Part shown: piece by piece, positions 25,335 to 37,890 of the stretch
How the letters are laid out: each line of letters opens with the position of its first letter
Position numbering within the stretch: the stretch's first letter is position 1
Assembly: GCA_951213105.1 (NCBI GenBank)
Contig: OX578134.1
Span: 135,280,793-135,344,792 of the forward strand
From: Amaurobius ferox
Taxonomy: Eukaryota; Arthropoda; Arachnida; Araneae; Amaurobiidae
DNA: 64,000 nucleotides
Reading direction: 5' to 3'
Notes under the pieces: model-generated
What the model saw: only the letters and a program-made list of their open reading frames with translations
What the model was told of the DNA's origin: nothing
Database searches by the model: none
Made by a program: the position numbers and the translations under genes

Positions 25335-25733
25335 AATTTTAATAGTTGTGATTTTAAATGATCCCTAAACTTTTATTATTTCTTCAACGAAGCCTAATTT
25401 TAACTTATGCAGAATGCAAATATCTCAAGCGATTGTAAGGTGAGTTAGATAAGAATTGCTGAAATTTTTTCACACAAAATTATTTAGCTCTGGAGTCTGG
25501 AATACGAGTTATATGAATGAAATATTCATTGACTTTGCATAGAGAATCAGATGATTTATATTTCGATACAATTTTAAATATTTAAGTATAATAAATTACT
25601 GTAGTACTGTGATAATGTAAAAGATATCACCACTGAATGTATCACATTTTAGAAATTTTTAAATGAAATTGCATTTCAGCTGGAAAGTGTTTCATAATCA
25701 ATGTTTATGCATGATTGATCTTTCTTGTTTACA
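25335..25733 (-). mobile_element. Hairpin-ended repeat, distal half of the interrupted copy
   Basis: Resumes with the TTCAACGAAGCCTAATTTTAA block and ends with CATGATTGATCTTTCTTGTTT. The blocks missing here are those present at 23667-24035, apart from a short middle part. Confidence 0.6.
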
Positions 25734-25746
25734 AATAATTCCTATA

Positions 25747-25768
25747 TCTATATAAATAAAAATGAAAA

Positions 25769-25802
<34 letters not shown>

Positions 25803-28800
25803 ACACCATCACGGGAGAACGGCTGAACCGAATTTGATGAAATTTTGTGGGTAGCCCAGAAATAGCCCCACTTAAAATTATATCCGTGTTTTGAGTTTCT
25901 ACGACCAGTGGTTCTCGAGATATTAGTAAAAAACGAAATTTTCGTTTGTCTCATCATCACGGAAAAACGGCTGAACCGAATTTAATGAAATTTGGTGAAT
26001 AGCCTTGAAATATCCCCCCATAAATTTTGTCCAAGTTTCGAGTTTCTAAGACCTGGGGTTGTCGAGATATTAATGAAAAACGGAACTTTTTCCTAGGAGT
26101 TCTACTCCCTAACTCCGTGGTTTATCCAAACGAAAAGCTTGAAAATCGTTTGAAAGTGAATTAAAATTTAATCTCTGAGTTTGATGGGAGATTTTTTGCG
26201 TTAATTAGTCACTTTCTGAAAACATGAATTGTTTGAAAGATGATTTAAAGGGGAAATCTATCTCCATGGTTCATGGTTTATTTAAAACAAGCTTTTACGG
26301 AACAATGAGAAGTATAGAGAAATCAAAATCGTTATTTAATTTCGCAGTTTATGTTATAAGACATGACATATTTAACATGTTATAAGATTCTATCTTATAT
26401 CATGTTACTCAGAAACGCAATTAAATTAAATCTGTCTGTTAATTTTAATAATTATTTTTTCGATTTGAATAATAAATAAATGGATATAAAAATATATTTT
26501 AGAAAAGAACGATTTGATTTTTCTTATAGCATTTTTGACTGGATAATATCAATTACGGTCTTCAGGTTTAAAAATTATTATTATTTATATTTTCGGGGAT
26601 TATTGATTCAAGGATTATTGATATTTTCAAGTTATTATGCAATTATTTTATTATGACAAAAATTGTTTAAACTCATATATTGTATGTTGTACGAATCTTC
26701 TACAAATACACGTGTATATCTTTTAATCTACGAGAATATAAGTAGTACAGGTATATTGACATATGTTTTGATATATATTGGCATATATTGGAATCAATTA
26801 CGACCTTCTGGTATAAAGAGTACGGATATTATTGATGTTTTCAATTTATTACGTCATCTCTTTTATTTTGGCAAATATTTTTTAGACGCATATTGTAATA
26901 CGGGTAATCTTCTACTAACACATTGGCATATTTTCTGATCTGCGACAATATAATTAGTACGGGGTTGCATATATTCATGCAATTCCTATTTTTTCTTCTG
27001 TAAATTTGCTTACAAAAGGGGGCAGGATGTTTTATTCTTCAGATCTGATCGTGAAGATAATTTTGCATAGTGAGAACATATATTCTTAAACTTCTCTTTA
27101 GGAGCAATAAATTTAATATTTTAACAGAATTTGCACATGATTGCGAACTTTAAGTTTCTTTAAATTATACACTCCGTACGAATAACGGGTGTGCTGTTAG
27201 TGGTTAATAAATTTTAACATTTTAGGAGGATATATCATGTTGCTCGGCATCGCAATTAAATTAAATGTGTTTGTTAATGTTTTTATTATTTTTTTCGATT
27301 TAAATAATAAATAAATGGATAAATGGATATAAAAGTATATCTTATGAATGGACGGTTTGATTTTTCTTTTAATTATATTAATTACTGACTGCGTACATCA
27401 ATTTCATTTATTTTGGCAAATTAGTTTTCAAGCTTATATCGTATTTAGCTACTAAACTCATATATTGTGTTTAGCCAATAAATTCATATAGCCGATTGTT
27501 GAAACAGAAAAAGAGTAGAGCGGGTATATCTTCTAATACAATTGTAGTGTTTTCATTTAGTATATTGAAACGGGATAAGAATGTTTCATTCAGATCTGCA
27601 AATTCAAAGCTACGAATTTGGAGGGATATCGCTAATTTGACAACTTTTCTTAAACTTTGCCAAATTGACGGAAATGTCACCAAATTGATATAAACGACAC
27701 ACAAACAGCTGCCATAAACCTTCGGGTTGGTCGTGTGGCTTGGGTCTTCTACATATCAATGAAATTTTTTTTTGTTTTGTTAGAAGAGAGTACTGAAATG
27801 ATGTTTGGTTAGCATTTATCTGTCAGACCAACCATCCTACTTAGTAATACATTTAGCGAATTTTTAAAATGTCACCAAATTGATAAAAATGTTTTCAAAT
27901 CTATAAAAATATCTTGAAATTGATAAAATTGCGCTACATAAATGATAATTATTGTTTTTTGTTAGGGGATAGTATTGTGATGATATTTCGTCAATTTGTC
28001 GCAAAGTGGAACTGTCAGTTCTACAGTCCCACTTGGCGATAAATTTGGCGATTTTTTTAAATGTCGCTAATTTGACGAAACTGTCGCCAAATGTTCCATA
28101 GAAATATAACTATTTAGACGATATTTTTTCTACCAATTTATTTGAAGCAAATGATATCATGTCGCTTAGCAACGGATTTAAATCCAATGTGTTTATGCGG
28201 CAGGCGATTTTTATTAAATCCTTTCCGATTTGAATAATGAAGATATGTATATAAAATAAATTTCATTGCCCTTTCATTTTGGACTGGATAATATCAATTA
28301 TACTCTTCAGGTTTAAACATTATTATTATTGATATTTTCCGGAATTATTGATTCAGGGATTATTGATATTTTTAAGTTATTACGCCATTGTTTTATTGCG
28401 GCAAAAATTGCTGACACACGCATATTGTACGTTGTACGAGTAATCTTCTAGGAATGCACGGGTATATCTTCTAACCTACGAGAATATAAGTAGTACAGGT
28501 ATATTGGCATATATTTTGACATATATTGGCATATATATTGGAATCAAATACAGTCTTCTGGTATGAAGATTAAGGGGATTAATTATATATTCAATTTATT
28601 ACGTCGTCTGTTGTATTTTACCAAAAAACATCTGTGACTCATATTGCAAAACGGGTAATCTTCTACTAATAATCGGACATTATAAGTAGTACGTGTATAT
28701 CTTCCCATATAATTTTAGCACTTTAATTTTGACATATATTGGAATAAATGACTGTCTTCAGATTTAAAGATTACGGGTATATTGGTATTTTCAATTTATA

Positions 28801-29158
28801 CATGTAATCTACTAATACAGGTTATATTTTCTAATATTCGCGTATATAATTAGTACGGGTCCCATACAATTTTAACGCTTTTATTTTGCATATATTGATT
28901 CAATTCCAAATTTTTTTTTTGTATTTGCTTACATAAGGGGTCGAAGATGTTTTATTCTTCAGATATGTCCATGAAGATAATTTTATATAGCGAGAACAGA
29001 GATTCTTAAACTTCTTTTTAGGAGCATTATATTAAATATTTTAACAGAATATTTTGATTAAACATGTCATTTAGTATACTATAAGAATTTGGGCATGATT
29101 ATGAATTTCAAGTTTCTTTATATTATATACTCCGTACGAAGAACGGGTATGCTGCTAG
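25747..29158 (+). mobile_element. Helitron-type element A (3,412 bp, composite, non-autonomous)
   Basis: Begins TCTATATAAATAAAAATG after an A, carries a (CTGT)n leader, and ends CCGT-ACGAAGA-ACGG hairpin, eight bases, CTAG (29155-29158) before a T. These are the Helitron rules: TC start, hairpin then CTAG end, insertion between A and T. No Rep/helicase frame is present. A second, decayed terminus (CCGTACGAATAACGG ... GCTGTTAG) lies inside at 27174-27200. After it the ATTACGG/CTTCTGGTAT/TACGGGTAATCTTCTAC modules repeat, so the element is a dimer: 25747-27200 plus a 5'-less unit 27201-29158. A microinsertion sits at about 27695-27750. Confidence 0.85.
27695..27750 (+). mobile_element. Microinsertion (site 3), inside Helitron A
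   Basis: CGACACACAAACAGCTG, then ATAAACCTTCGGGTTGG, then TCGTGTGGCTTGGGTCTTC. The related Helitron D (about 34515-34535) lacks it and runs directly into ATCAATGAAATT. The AACC-TTCG-GGTT part would form a UUCG-type tetraloop hairpin. Target duplications are not clear here. The same insert is in Helitron B at 31268-31323, inherited with that element. Confidence 0.5.
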
Positions 29159-29319
29159 TATAATAATATTAAGAACTATTTAAAAAATACCTATTTGTAA
29201 TTGAATGGGTGAGTACCATGAGATAAAAGAGACAATTTGGTGGGCATTGTGTTAAGTATAATATTTAGTGCTGTTAAAATACTTTCCTTCAGTCAAATCA
29301 CTTGCGAAAATATTCCATA
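29159..29319. other. Unique spacer between Helitrons A and B
   Basis: 161 bp not repeated elsewhere in the window. Its presence, and the different sequences left of A and B, argue that A and B inserted separately rather than by a simple local duplication. Confidence 0.6.
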
Positions 29320-29342
29320 TCTATATAAATAAAAATGAAAAT

Positions 29343-29375
<33 letters not shown>

Positions 29376-32300
29376 ACACCATCACGGGAGAACGGCTGAA
29401 CCGAATTTGATGAAATTTTGTGGGTAGCCCAGAAATAGCCCCACTTAAAATTATATCCGTGTTTTGAGTTTCTACGACCAGTGGTTCTCGAGATATTAGT
29501 AAAAAACGAAATTTTCGTTTGTCTCATCATCACGGAAAAACGGCTGAACTGAATTTAATGAAATTTGGTGAATAGCCTTGAAATATCCCCCCATAACTTT
29601 TGTCCAAGTTTCGAGTTTCGAAGACCTGGGGTTGTTGAGATATTAATGAAAAACGGAACTTTTTCCTAGGAGTTCTACTCCCTAACTCCGTGGTTTATCC
29701 AAACGAAAAGCTTGAAAATCGTTTGAAAGTGAATTAAAATTTAATCTCTGAGTTTGATGGGAGATTTTTTGCGTTAATTAGTCACTTTCTGAAAACATCA
29801 ATTGTTTGAAACATGATTTAAAGGGGAAATCTATCTCCATGGTTCATGGTTTATTTAAAACAAGCTTTTACGGAACAATAAGAAGTATAGAGAAATCAAA
29901 ATCGTTATTTAATTTCGCAGTTTATGTTATAAGACATGACATATTTAACATGTTATAAGATTCTATCTTATATCATGTTACTCAGAAACGCAATTAAATT
30001 AAATCTGTCTGTTAATTTTAATAATTATTTTTTCGATTTGAATAATAAATAAATGGATATAAAAATATATTTTAGAAAAGAACGATTTGATTTTTCTTAT
30101 AGCATTTTTGACTGGATAATATCAATTACGGTCTTCAGGTTTAAAAATTATTATTATTTATATTTTCGGGGATTATTGATTCAAGGATTATTGATATTTT
30201 CAAGTTATTATGCAATTATTTTATTATGACAAAAATTGTTTAAACTCATATATTGTATGTTGTACGAATCTTCTACAAATACACGTGCATATCTTTTAAT
30301 CTACGAGAATATAAGTAGTACAGGTATATTGACATATGTTTTGATATATATTGGCATATATTGGAATCAATTACGACCTTCTGGTATAAAGAGTACGGAT
30401 ATTATTGATGTTTTCAATTTATTACGTCATCTCTTTTATTTTGGCAAATATTTTTGAGACGCATATTGTAATACGGGTAATCTTCTACTAACACATTGGC
30501 ATATTTTCTGATCTGCGACAATATAATTAGTACGGGGTTGCATATATTCATTCAATTCCAATTTTTTCTTCTGTAAATTTGCTTACAAAAGGGGGCAGGA
30601 TGTTTTATTCTTCAGATCTGATCGTGAAGATAATTTTGCATAGTGAGAACATATATTCTTAAACTTCTCTTTAGGAGCAATAAATTTAATATTTTAACAT
30701 AATTTGCACATGATTGCGAACTTTAAGTTTCTTTAAATTATACACTCCGTACGAATAACGGGTGTGCTGTTAGTGGTTGATAAATTTTAACATTTTAGGA
30801 GGATATATCATGTTGCTCGGCATCGCAATTAAATTAAATGTGTTTGTTAATGTTTTTATTATTTTTTTTCGATTTAAATAATAAATAAATGGATAAATGG
30901 ATATAAAAGTATATCTTATGAATGAACGGTTTGATTTTTCTTTTAATTATATTAATTGCTGACCGCGTACATCAATTTCATTTATTTTGGCAAAGAGTTT
31001 TCAAGCTTATATCGTATTTAGCTACTAAACTCATATATTGTGTTTAGCCAATAAATTCATATAGCCGATTGTTGAAACAGAAAAAGAGTAGAGCGGGTAT
31101 ATCTTCTAATACAATTGTAGTGTTTTCATTTAGTATATTGTAACGGGATAAGAATGTTTCATTCAGATCTGCAAATTCAAAGCTACGAATTTGGAGGGAT
31201 ATCGCTAATTTGACAACTTTTCTTAAAATTTGCCAAATTGACGGAAATGTCGCCAAATTGATATAAACGACACACAAACAGCTGTCATAAACCTTCGGGT
31301 TGGTCGTGTGGCTTGGGTCTTCTACATATCAATGAAATTTTTTTTTGTTTTGTTAGAAGAGAGTACTGAAATGATGTTTGGTTAGCATTTATCCATCAGA
31401 CCAACCATCCTACTTAGTAATACATTTAGCGAATTTTTAAAATGTCACCAAATTGACAAAAATGTTTTCAAATCTATAAAAATATCTTGAAATTGATAAA
31501 ATTGCGCTACATAAATGATATTAATTGTTTTTTGTTAGGGGATAGTATTGTGATGATATTTCGTCAATTTGTCGCAAAGTGGAACTGTCAGTTCTACAGT
31601 CCCACTTGGCGATAAATTTGGCGATTTTTTAAAATGTCGCTAATTTGACGAAACTGTCGCCAAATGTTCCATAGAAATATAACTATTTAGACGATATTTT
31701 TTCTACCAATTTATTTGAAGCAAATGATATCATGTCGCTTATCAACGGATTTAAATCCAATGTGTTTATGCGGCAGACGATTTTTATTAAATCCTTTCCG
31801 ATTTGAATAATGAAGATATGTATATAAAATAAATTTCATTGCCATTTCATTTTGGACTGGATAATATCAATTATACTCTTCAGGTTTAAACATTATTATT
31901 ATTGATATTTTCCGGAATTATTGATTCAGGGATTATTGATATTTTTAAGTTATTACGCCATTGTTTTATTGCGGCAAAAATTGCTGACACACGCATATTG
32001 TACGTTGTACGAGTAATCTTCTAGGAATGCACGGGTATATCTTCTAACCTACGAGAATATACGTAGTACAGGTATATTGGCATATATTTTGACATATATT
32101 GGCATATATATTGGAATCAAGTACAGTCTTCTGGTATGAAGATTAAGGGGATTAATTATATATTCAATTTATTACGTCGTCTGTTGTATTTTACCAAAAA
32201 ACATTTGTGACTCATATTGCAAAACGGGTAATCTTCTACTAATAATCGGACATTATAAGTAGTACGTGTATATCTTCCCATATAATTTTAGCACTTTAAT

Positions 32301-32731
32301 TTTGACATATATTGGAATAAATGACTGTCTTCAGATTTAAAGATTACGGGTTTATTGGTATTTTCAATTTATACATGTAATCTACTAATACAGGTTATAT
32401 TTTCTAATATTCGCGTATATAATTAGTGCGGGTCCCATACAATTTTAACGCTTTTATTTTGTATATATTGATTCAATTCCATATTTTTTTTTTATATTTG
32501 CTTACATAAGGGGTCCAAGATGTTTCATTCTTCAGATATGTCCATGAAGATAATTTTATATAGCGAGAACAGAGATTCTTAAACTTCTTTTTAGGAGCAT
32601 TATATTAAATATTTTAACAGAATATTTTGATTAAACATGTCATTTAGTATACTATAAGAATTTGGGCATGATTATGAATTTCAAGTTTCTTTATATTATA
32701 TACTCCGTACGAAGAACGGGTATGCTGCTAG
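29320..32731 (+). mobile_element. Helitron-type element B (3,412 bp, near-identical to A)
   Basis: Same length and structure as element A, including the decayed internal end GCTGTTAG (ending 30773, exactly 1,454 bp from the start, as in A) and the microinsertion. Differences from A are scattered single bases. It ends in CTAG at 32728-32731 and is followed with no spacer by element C. Confidence 0.87.
31268..31323 (+). mobile_element. Microinsertion inside Helitron B (inherited copy of site 3)
   Basis: Same sequence as 27695-27750 apart from one base (GCTGTCATAA for GCTGCCATAA). Its shared position shows the microinsertion predates amplification of the composite Helitron. Confidence 0.5.
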
Positions 32732-33417
32732 TCTATATAAATAAAAATGAAAATCTGTCTGTCTGTCTGTTTGTCCCATCATCACGGGAGAACGGCTGAA
32801 CCGAATTTGATGAAATTTTGTGGGTAGCCTAGAAATAGCCCCACTTGAAATTTAGTCTGTGTTTTGAGTTTTTACGACCAGTGGTTCTCGAGATATTAGT
32901 AAAAAACGAAATTTTCGTTTGTCTCATCATCACGGGAAAACGGTTGAACCGAATTTAATGAAATTTTGTGGATAGCCTTGAAATAGCCCCCCATAAATTT
33001 TGTCCAAGTTTCGAGTTTCTAAGACCAGGGGTTGTCGAAATATTAATGAAAATCGGAACTTTTTCTTAGGAGATCTACTCTCCAACTCCGTGGTTTATCC
33101 TAACGGAAAGGATGAAAATCGTTTGTTTAAAACGCCAAAATGAAAAAAAACTATATTTCCAAGTTTGGTGCAGGATTTTTGCATTAATTAGTCACTTTAG
33201 GAAAGCATGAATTGTTTGAAACATGAATTTAAATGGAAAAATCTACCTCCATGGTTCATTTTTCACAAATTTTTACTCAACGATGAAAAGTATAAAGAAA
33301 TCAAAATGGCTATTTAATTTCGCATTTTATGAGGAAGATTCTATCTTATATCATGTTGTTCGGCATTGGAATGAAATTATATTATATACTCCGTACGAAG
33401 AACGGGTATGCTGCTAG
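32732..33417 (+). mobile_element. Helitron-type element C (686 bp, internally deleted)
   Basis: TCTATATAAATAAAAATG start, (CTGT)n leader, terminal hairpin and CTAG (33414-33417). It matches element D closely for about 640 bp up to GGCATTGGAATGAAATTA, then jumps straight to the last 40 bp (ATATACTCCGTACGAAG), so it is a deletion derivative. It is fused to B on the left and D on the right. Confidence 0.87.
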
Positions 33418-35745
33418 TCTATATAAATAAAAATGAAAATCTGTCTGTCTGTCTGTTTGTCCCATCATCACGGGAGAACGGCTGAACCGAATTTGATGAA
33501 ATTTTGTGGGTAGCCTAGAAATAGCCCCACTTGAAATTTAGTCTGTATTTTGAGTTTTTACGACCAGTGGTTCTCGAGATATTAGTAAAAAACGAAATTT
33601 TCGTTTGTCTCATCATCACGGGAAAACGGTTGAACCGAATTTAATGAAATTTTGTGGATAGCCTTGAAATAGCCCCCCATAAATTTTGTCCAAGTTTCGA
33701 GTTTCTAAGACCAGGGGTTGTCGAAATATTAATGAAAAACGGAACTTTTTCTTAGGAGATCTACTCTCCAACTCCGTGGTTTATCCTAACGGAAAGGATG
33801 AAAATCGTTTGTTTAAAACGCCAAAATGAAAAAAAACTATATTTCCAAGTTTGGTGCAGGATTTTTGCATTAATTAGTCACTTTAGGAAAGCATGAATTG
33901 TTTGAAACATGAATTTAAATGGAAAAATCTACCTCCATGGTTCATCTTTCACAAATTTTTACTCAACGATGAAAAGTATAAAGAAATCAAAATGGCTATT
34001 TAATTTCGCATTTTATGAGGAAGATTCTATCTTATATCATGTTGTTCGGCATTGGAATGAAATTAAATGTGTTGGTAATATTTATTATTATTTTTTCTAT
34101 TTGTATAATAAATAAATGGATGTAAATATATATTTTATAAATGAACGGTTTGATTGTTATTTTAATTATATATATTGCGGATTGCGTACATCACTTTCAT
34201 TTATTTAAGCAAAGACGTTTCAAGCTCATATATTGTGTTTAGCTAATAAACTCATATATTGTGTTTAGCTAATAAACTCATATATTGTGTTTACCCAATA
34301 AATTCATATAGCCGACTGTTGAAGCAGAAAAAGAGTAGAAAGGGTGTATGTATCTTCTAATACAATTTTAGTGTTTTCATTTAGTATATACAAACGGGAT
34401 CAGGATATTTTATTCTTTTGATCTGCAAATTCAGAGCTACGAATTTAGCGGAATATCTCTAAATAACTTGGTAACTTTTCTTAAACTTTATCAAATTAGT
34501 TGAAATGTCTCCAAATTGATAAAAATGGCCCAAATCAATGAAATTAAATTTGTTTTTTTGGAATAGAGTACTGAAATGATGTTTCTGTAGCATTTGTCGG
34601 TCAGTCCATCTATCCTACTTAGTAACACATTTAAGGAATTTTTTTAATATCACCAAATTGGTAAAAATATTTTTAAATCCATAAAAATATCATGAAATTG
34701 ATAAAATCGCGATTAATAAATGAAATTAATTGTGTTTTGTTAGGGGATAGTATTGTTGAAGGCCCAGACCACACGACGGGGGATAGTATTGTGATGATGT
34801 TTCGTCAATTTGTCGCAAAATGGGACTATCAGTTCTACAGTCCCACTTGGCGATAAATTTGGCGATTTTTTAAGTTATCGCTAAATTGACGAAAATGTCG
34901 CCAAACCTTCCATGGAGATTGCATTATTCAGATGATATGATTTCTATCAATTTATTTGAAGCAAATGATGTCATGTCGCTTAGCAACGGATCCAATATGT
35001 TATGCCGCATACGATTTTTATTAAATCTTTTCCGATTTGAATAATAAAAATATGTATATAAAATAAATTTCATTAACATTGCATTTTTGACTGGATAATA
35101 TCCATTACGGTCTTCAGATTTAAACATCATTATTATTGGTATTTTCGGGGACTGTTGATTCAGGGATTATTGATAATTTCAAATTATTATGGAATTGTTT
35201 TATTATGACGAAAATTGTTGAAACTCATATATAGTACGTTGTACGAGTAATCTTCTACAAATGCATGGGTATATCTTCTAATCTACGAGAATATAAGTAG
35301 TACAGGTATATTGGCATATATATACATATATTGATATATATTGGCATGTATTGGAATCAATTACGACCTTCTGGTATTAAGATTACGGGGATTTTTGATA
35401 CTTTCAATTTATTACGTCATCTTTTTTAATTTGGCAAATATTTTTGAGACTCATATTGCAATACGGGTAAGCTTCACACACTGACATATTTTCTAATCTT
35501 CGACAATATAAGTAGTACGGGGTAATCAATTCCTTTTTTTTTCTGTAAATTTACTTGCAAAAGGGGCCAGGATGTTTTATTCTTCAGATCTGCCCGTGAA
35601 TATAATTTTGCATAGTGAGAACAGATATTCTTAAACTTCTCTTTATGAGCAATAAATTTAATATTTTAACAGAATTTGCACATGATTGCGAATTATAAAT
35701 TTCTTTATATTATACACTCCGTACGAAGAACGGGTATGCTGCTAG
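33418..35745 (+). mobile_element. Helitron-type element D (2,328 bp)
   Basis: Starts directly after the CTAG of C and ends at its own CTAG (35742-35745) before a T. It has the leader and 5' block of C followed by the distal modules of A/B, without the internal decayed terminus. It also carries a 22-bp microinsertion at 34757-34778. No protein-coding capacity. Confidence 0.87.
34743..34792 (-). mobile_element. 22-bp microinsertion with perfect 14-bp target duplications (site 4)
   Basis: GGGGATAGTATTGT is present at 34743-34756 and again at 34779-34792. Between them is a 22-bp insert containing GGCCCAGACCACACGAC. Helitrons A (27964-27977) and B (31539-31552) have a single GGGGATAGTATTGT at the homologous place followed directly by GATGAT, which is the empty site. 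Minus-strand reading gives GTCGTGTGGTCTGGGCCTTCA, the fixed end of the microinsertion family. Confidence 0.75.
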
Positions 35746-36439
35746 TTTATTATATTTTCATTAATTTTACAAAATTTATTGCTGAAAGACTAGTCTTCTA
35801 AAAATATTATTTGTTTTTGTTTTTTATCAGAATAAGTAAAATGTCACTTGTACCCTTCTAGTTTTTGTGTATTCCTTTTCTTCAAAATAAAATTTTCTTC
35901 CTTTTCTTCCTCAAATTAGAAAACTAAATGATTAAAGAATTCTTGTAAAGTTACCTACTTTTCAATAAACAGAGTGGAAAGAATATTACATTTCATTTTC
36001 AAATGAATTAGGGAAAAAGAAAAGTGGAAAAATTTCCGGAAAAACATAGGGGAAAATTTTCCGACCCAAATCTCTAATTAACTCTATTGGTGTACAACGA
36101 ACTCAATTAATAATTATAGCAGACGATATTTTTTTAATTATTTTATAATTATTTTTTTTTATATACATTTTTTTTATTCCATTTGTAACCACAATAGCAG
36201 CATTACATTTTAAATATAAAAATCATCTGCTGGCTATAACTGGTGTTTAGATTTAAAAGTCTGAAAACGTTGAAAATAAAGCAGACCATAGTTTTCATGT
36301 TAATAAAACGATAAAATGTGCGCCATTTTTATGCATAAATTTAAAACGGTTTTTGATATTTATAACTTTTATTAAGAGTATAGGTGCCAGTAATATTATA
36401 TTCATGGCTTTTTGAAACATCGCCGTGAATATATTCTGA
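35746..36439. other. No gene recognised
   Basis: AT-rich spacer after the Helitron array. Nothing assigned. Confidence 0.5.
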
Positions 36440-36800
36440 ATATATTACGGGGAATCTTATTACTAACAGACAGGCATATATAATCAATTATATCAAAATG
36501 TTAGCTAATATCGCAATTAAAGCTGCAGTAAACAAGTATTTACTGCAGTTCTCGAGTTATGTTGAACACATGGACGAAAATGAAGAGTGACTACCTGGCT
36601 TGTAAATTAATAAAGCCTTTTAGCGCAATGTGGTAGAAGCTTGGCCTGGCGTTAGAAAAGTTTTCCCTGGTGATAAATAAACGATGACCCACCGCGGTGA
36701 AGTTCCATTTTTCTAGATTATAGTGGCATCACGTCGGATTTGTTTTAGTATTCATTGACGTATGTAGCGTAGTAAGTTTCCCGGATGTTCATCTGATGTC
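36440..36800 (+). mobile_element. LTR-retrotransposon-like remnant, copy 1
   Basis: Shares with 58925-59350 the ordered blocks CGAGTTATGTTGAACACATG, GGCTTGTAAATTAATAAAGC (a polyadenylation signal), a TGG...AGAAGC block, GATAAATAAACGATG, CCATTTTTCT(A/G)GATTA and GACGTATGT. The layout (polyadenylation signal, then TGG-type primer-binding site, then internal leader) suggests an LTR end and the start of the internal region of a Gypsy-type element, much decayed. Confidence 0.35.
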
Positions 36801-37160
36801 CCATGTGAAAGAAAGTCAGAGATTGATGTCAATAACTATTAGAAGGATTAGAATACTCGCAGATGTTGAAAATAAGAAAAAGTTCGGTTTAACATAATTA
36901 TTTACCATTCTTTTTAAACATACATTTATACTTATTTAGAAATTATATATAACGCTCGTTATGTTACATAGTGCATAAAGTTATGTAAAATATTTTATTT
37001 CATCCTCCCGTCTGCAACACTTGCGTTCCTAAAATCTCGAGTGCAAGCAGTCTCCAGATTAGTATTATTAATTAATTATTATACGATTATACAAAAAACG
37101 ACCGTAGAGCAACAGAACAACACAATTCAATCGTCCTCACCCAAAAATGTCCGTTAAATT
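36801..37160. other. No gene recognised
   Basis: AT-rich spacer with no repeat assignment. Confidence 0.5.
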
Positions 37161-37890
37161 CTAAGTCAAATTAACCAGAACGTGGTTCAACTCGACTTTT
37201 TCATACCAGAATCTATTTTTAAGTATCTTGTAACTTTTTTCTTCTTTTTCTTTTCAATTTTTTTTGCAAATTTTGAGAAGGAAAAAAAATTAAGAAATCT
37301 GTATTGTTGGTCCAAATGATCCCAATTACATAGTCTGCTACCCATTATTTTAAAGGGCTGGAAAAAATAGTTCGATTGATGCCAAGTTCAATACTGAACC
37401 CTACTGGAGGGATAATTTGCCCCCACCTCCAGGGGGGTTAATGACGTCATGAACACAAAAATTGTGTCGAGGCTACTTTTCACCACAATGATTGAAACTA
37501 AATTTTGCGATCATTGAGCCATAAATAACACTTTTAAATGACACTTAATTATGTCAAATTAATAAAATAGTTATGTCAAATTAGTTATGTCAAATTAAAA
37601 AAATATAAAATTTCGAAGTTTTTGCTTAAATTTCAAAAAATTCTACCTCGTTCTGCATATCTTGGACAACTTACCCGGTTATAAAATTTCGTGAAAATCC
37701 ATTAATAATTGTGGCAACTATAGAGTACACAAAAAATTGACCACAGACTGACATCCCTCTAAAAATAATCAAAATGTGATCAGGGAGTCCTAAGACATAT
37801 ATATCTGCATCAAAAAATCGAAATCGAAAAATTTCGTGAAAACAATACTTTCTCAATACTCTATTATACAGTATGAGGAAGTAAAAATGT
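37161..37890 (+). repeat. Dispersed repeat family IV, copy 1
   Basis: Shares with 46855-47460 the blocks CTTTTTCATACCAGAATC, AAATCTGTATTGTTGGTCC, AATTGTGTCGAGGCTA, ACAATGATTGAAACTAAATT, ATCATTGAGCCATAAATAAC, TTTCAAAAAATTCTACC and TTTCGTGAAAACAATA, in this order. It ends near AGTATGAGGAAGTAAAAATG. No open frame. Confidence 0.6.

Noticed and set aside
25748..25960. 70-codon minus-strand frame, repeated at 29321-29533
   Set aside because: It is the antisense of the Helitron leader including the (CTGT)n tract; repetition comes from the mobile element, not from protein conservation.
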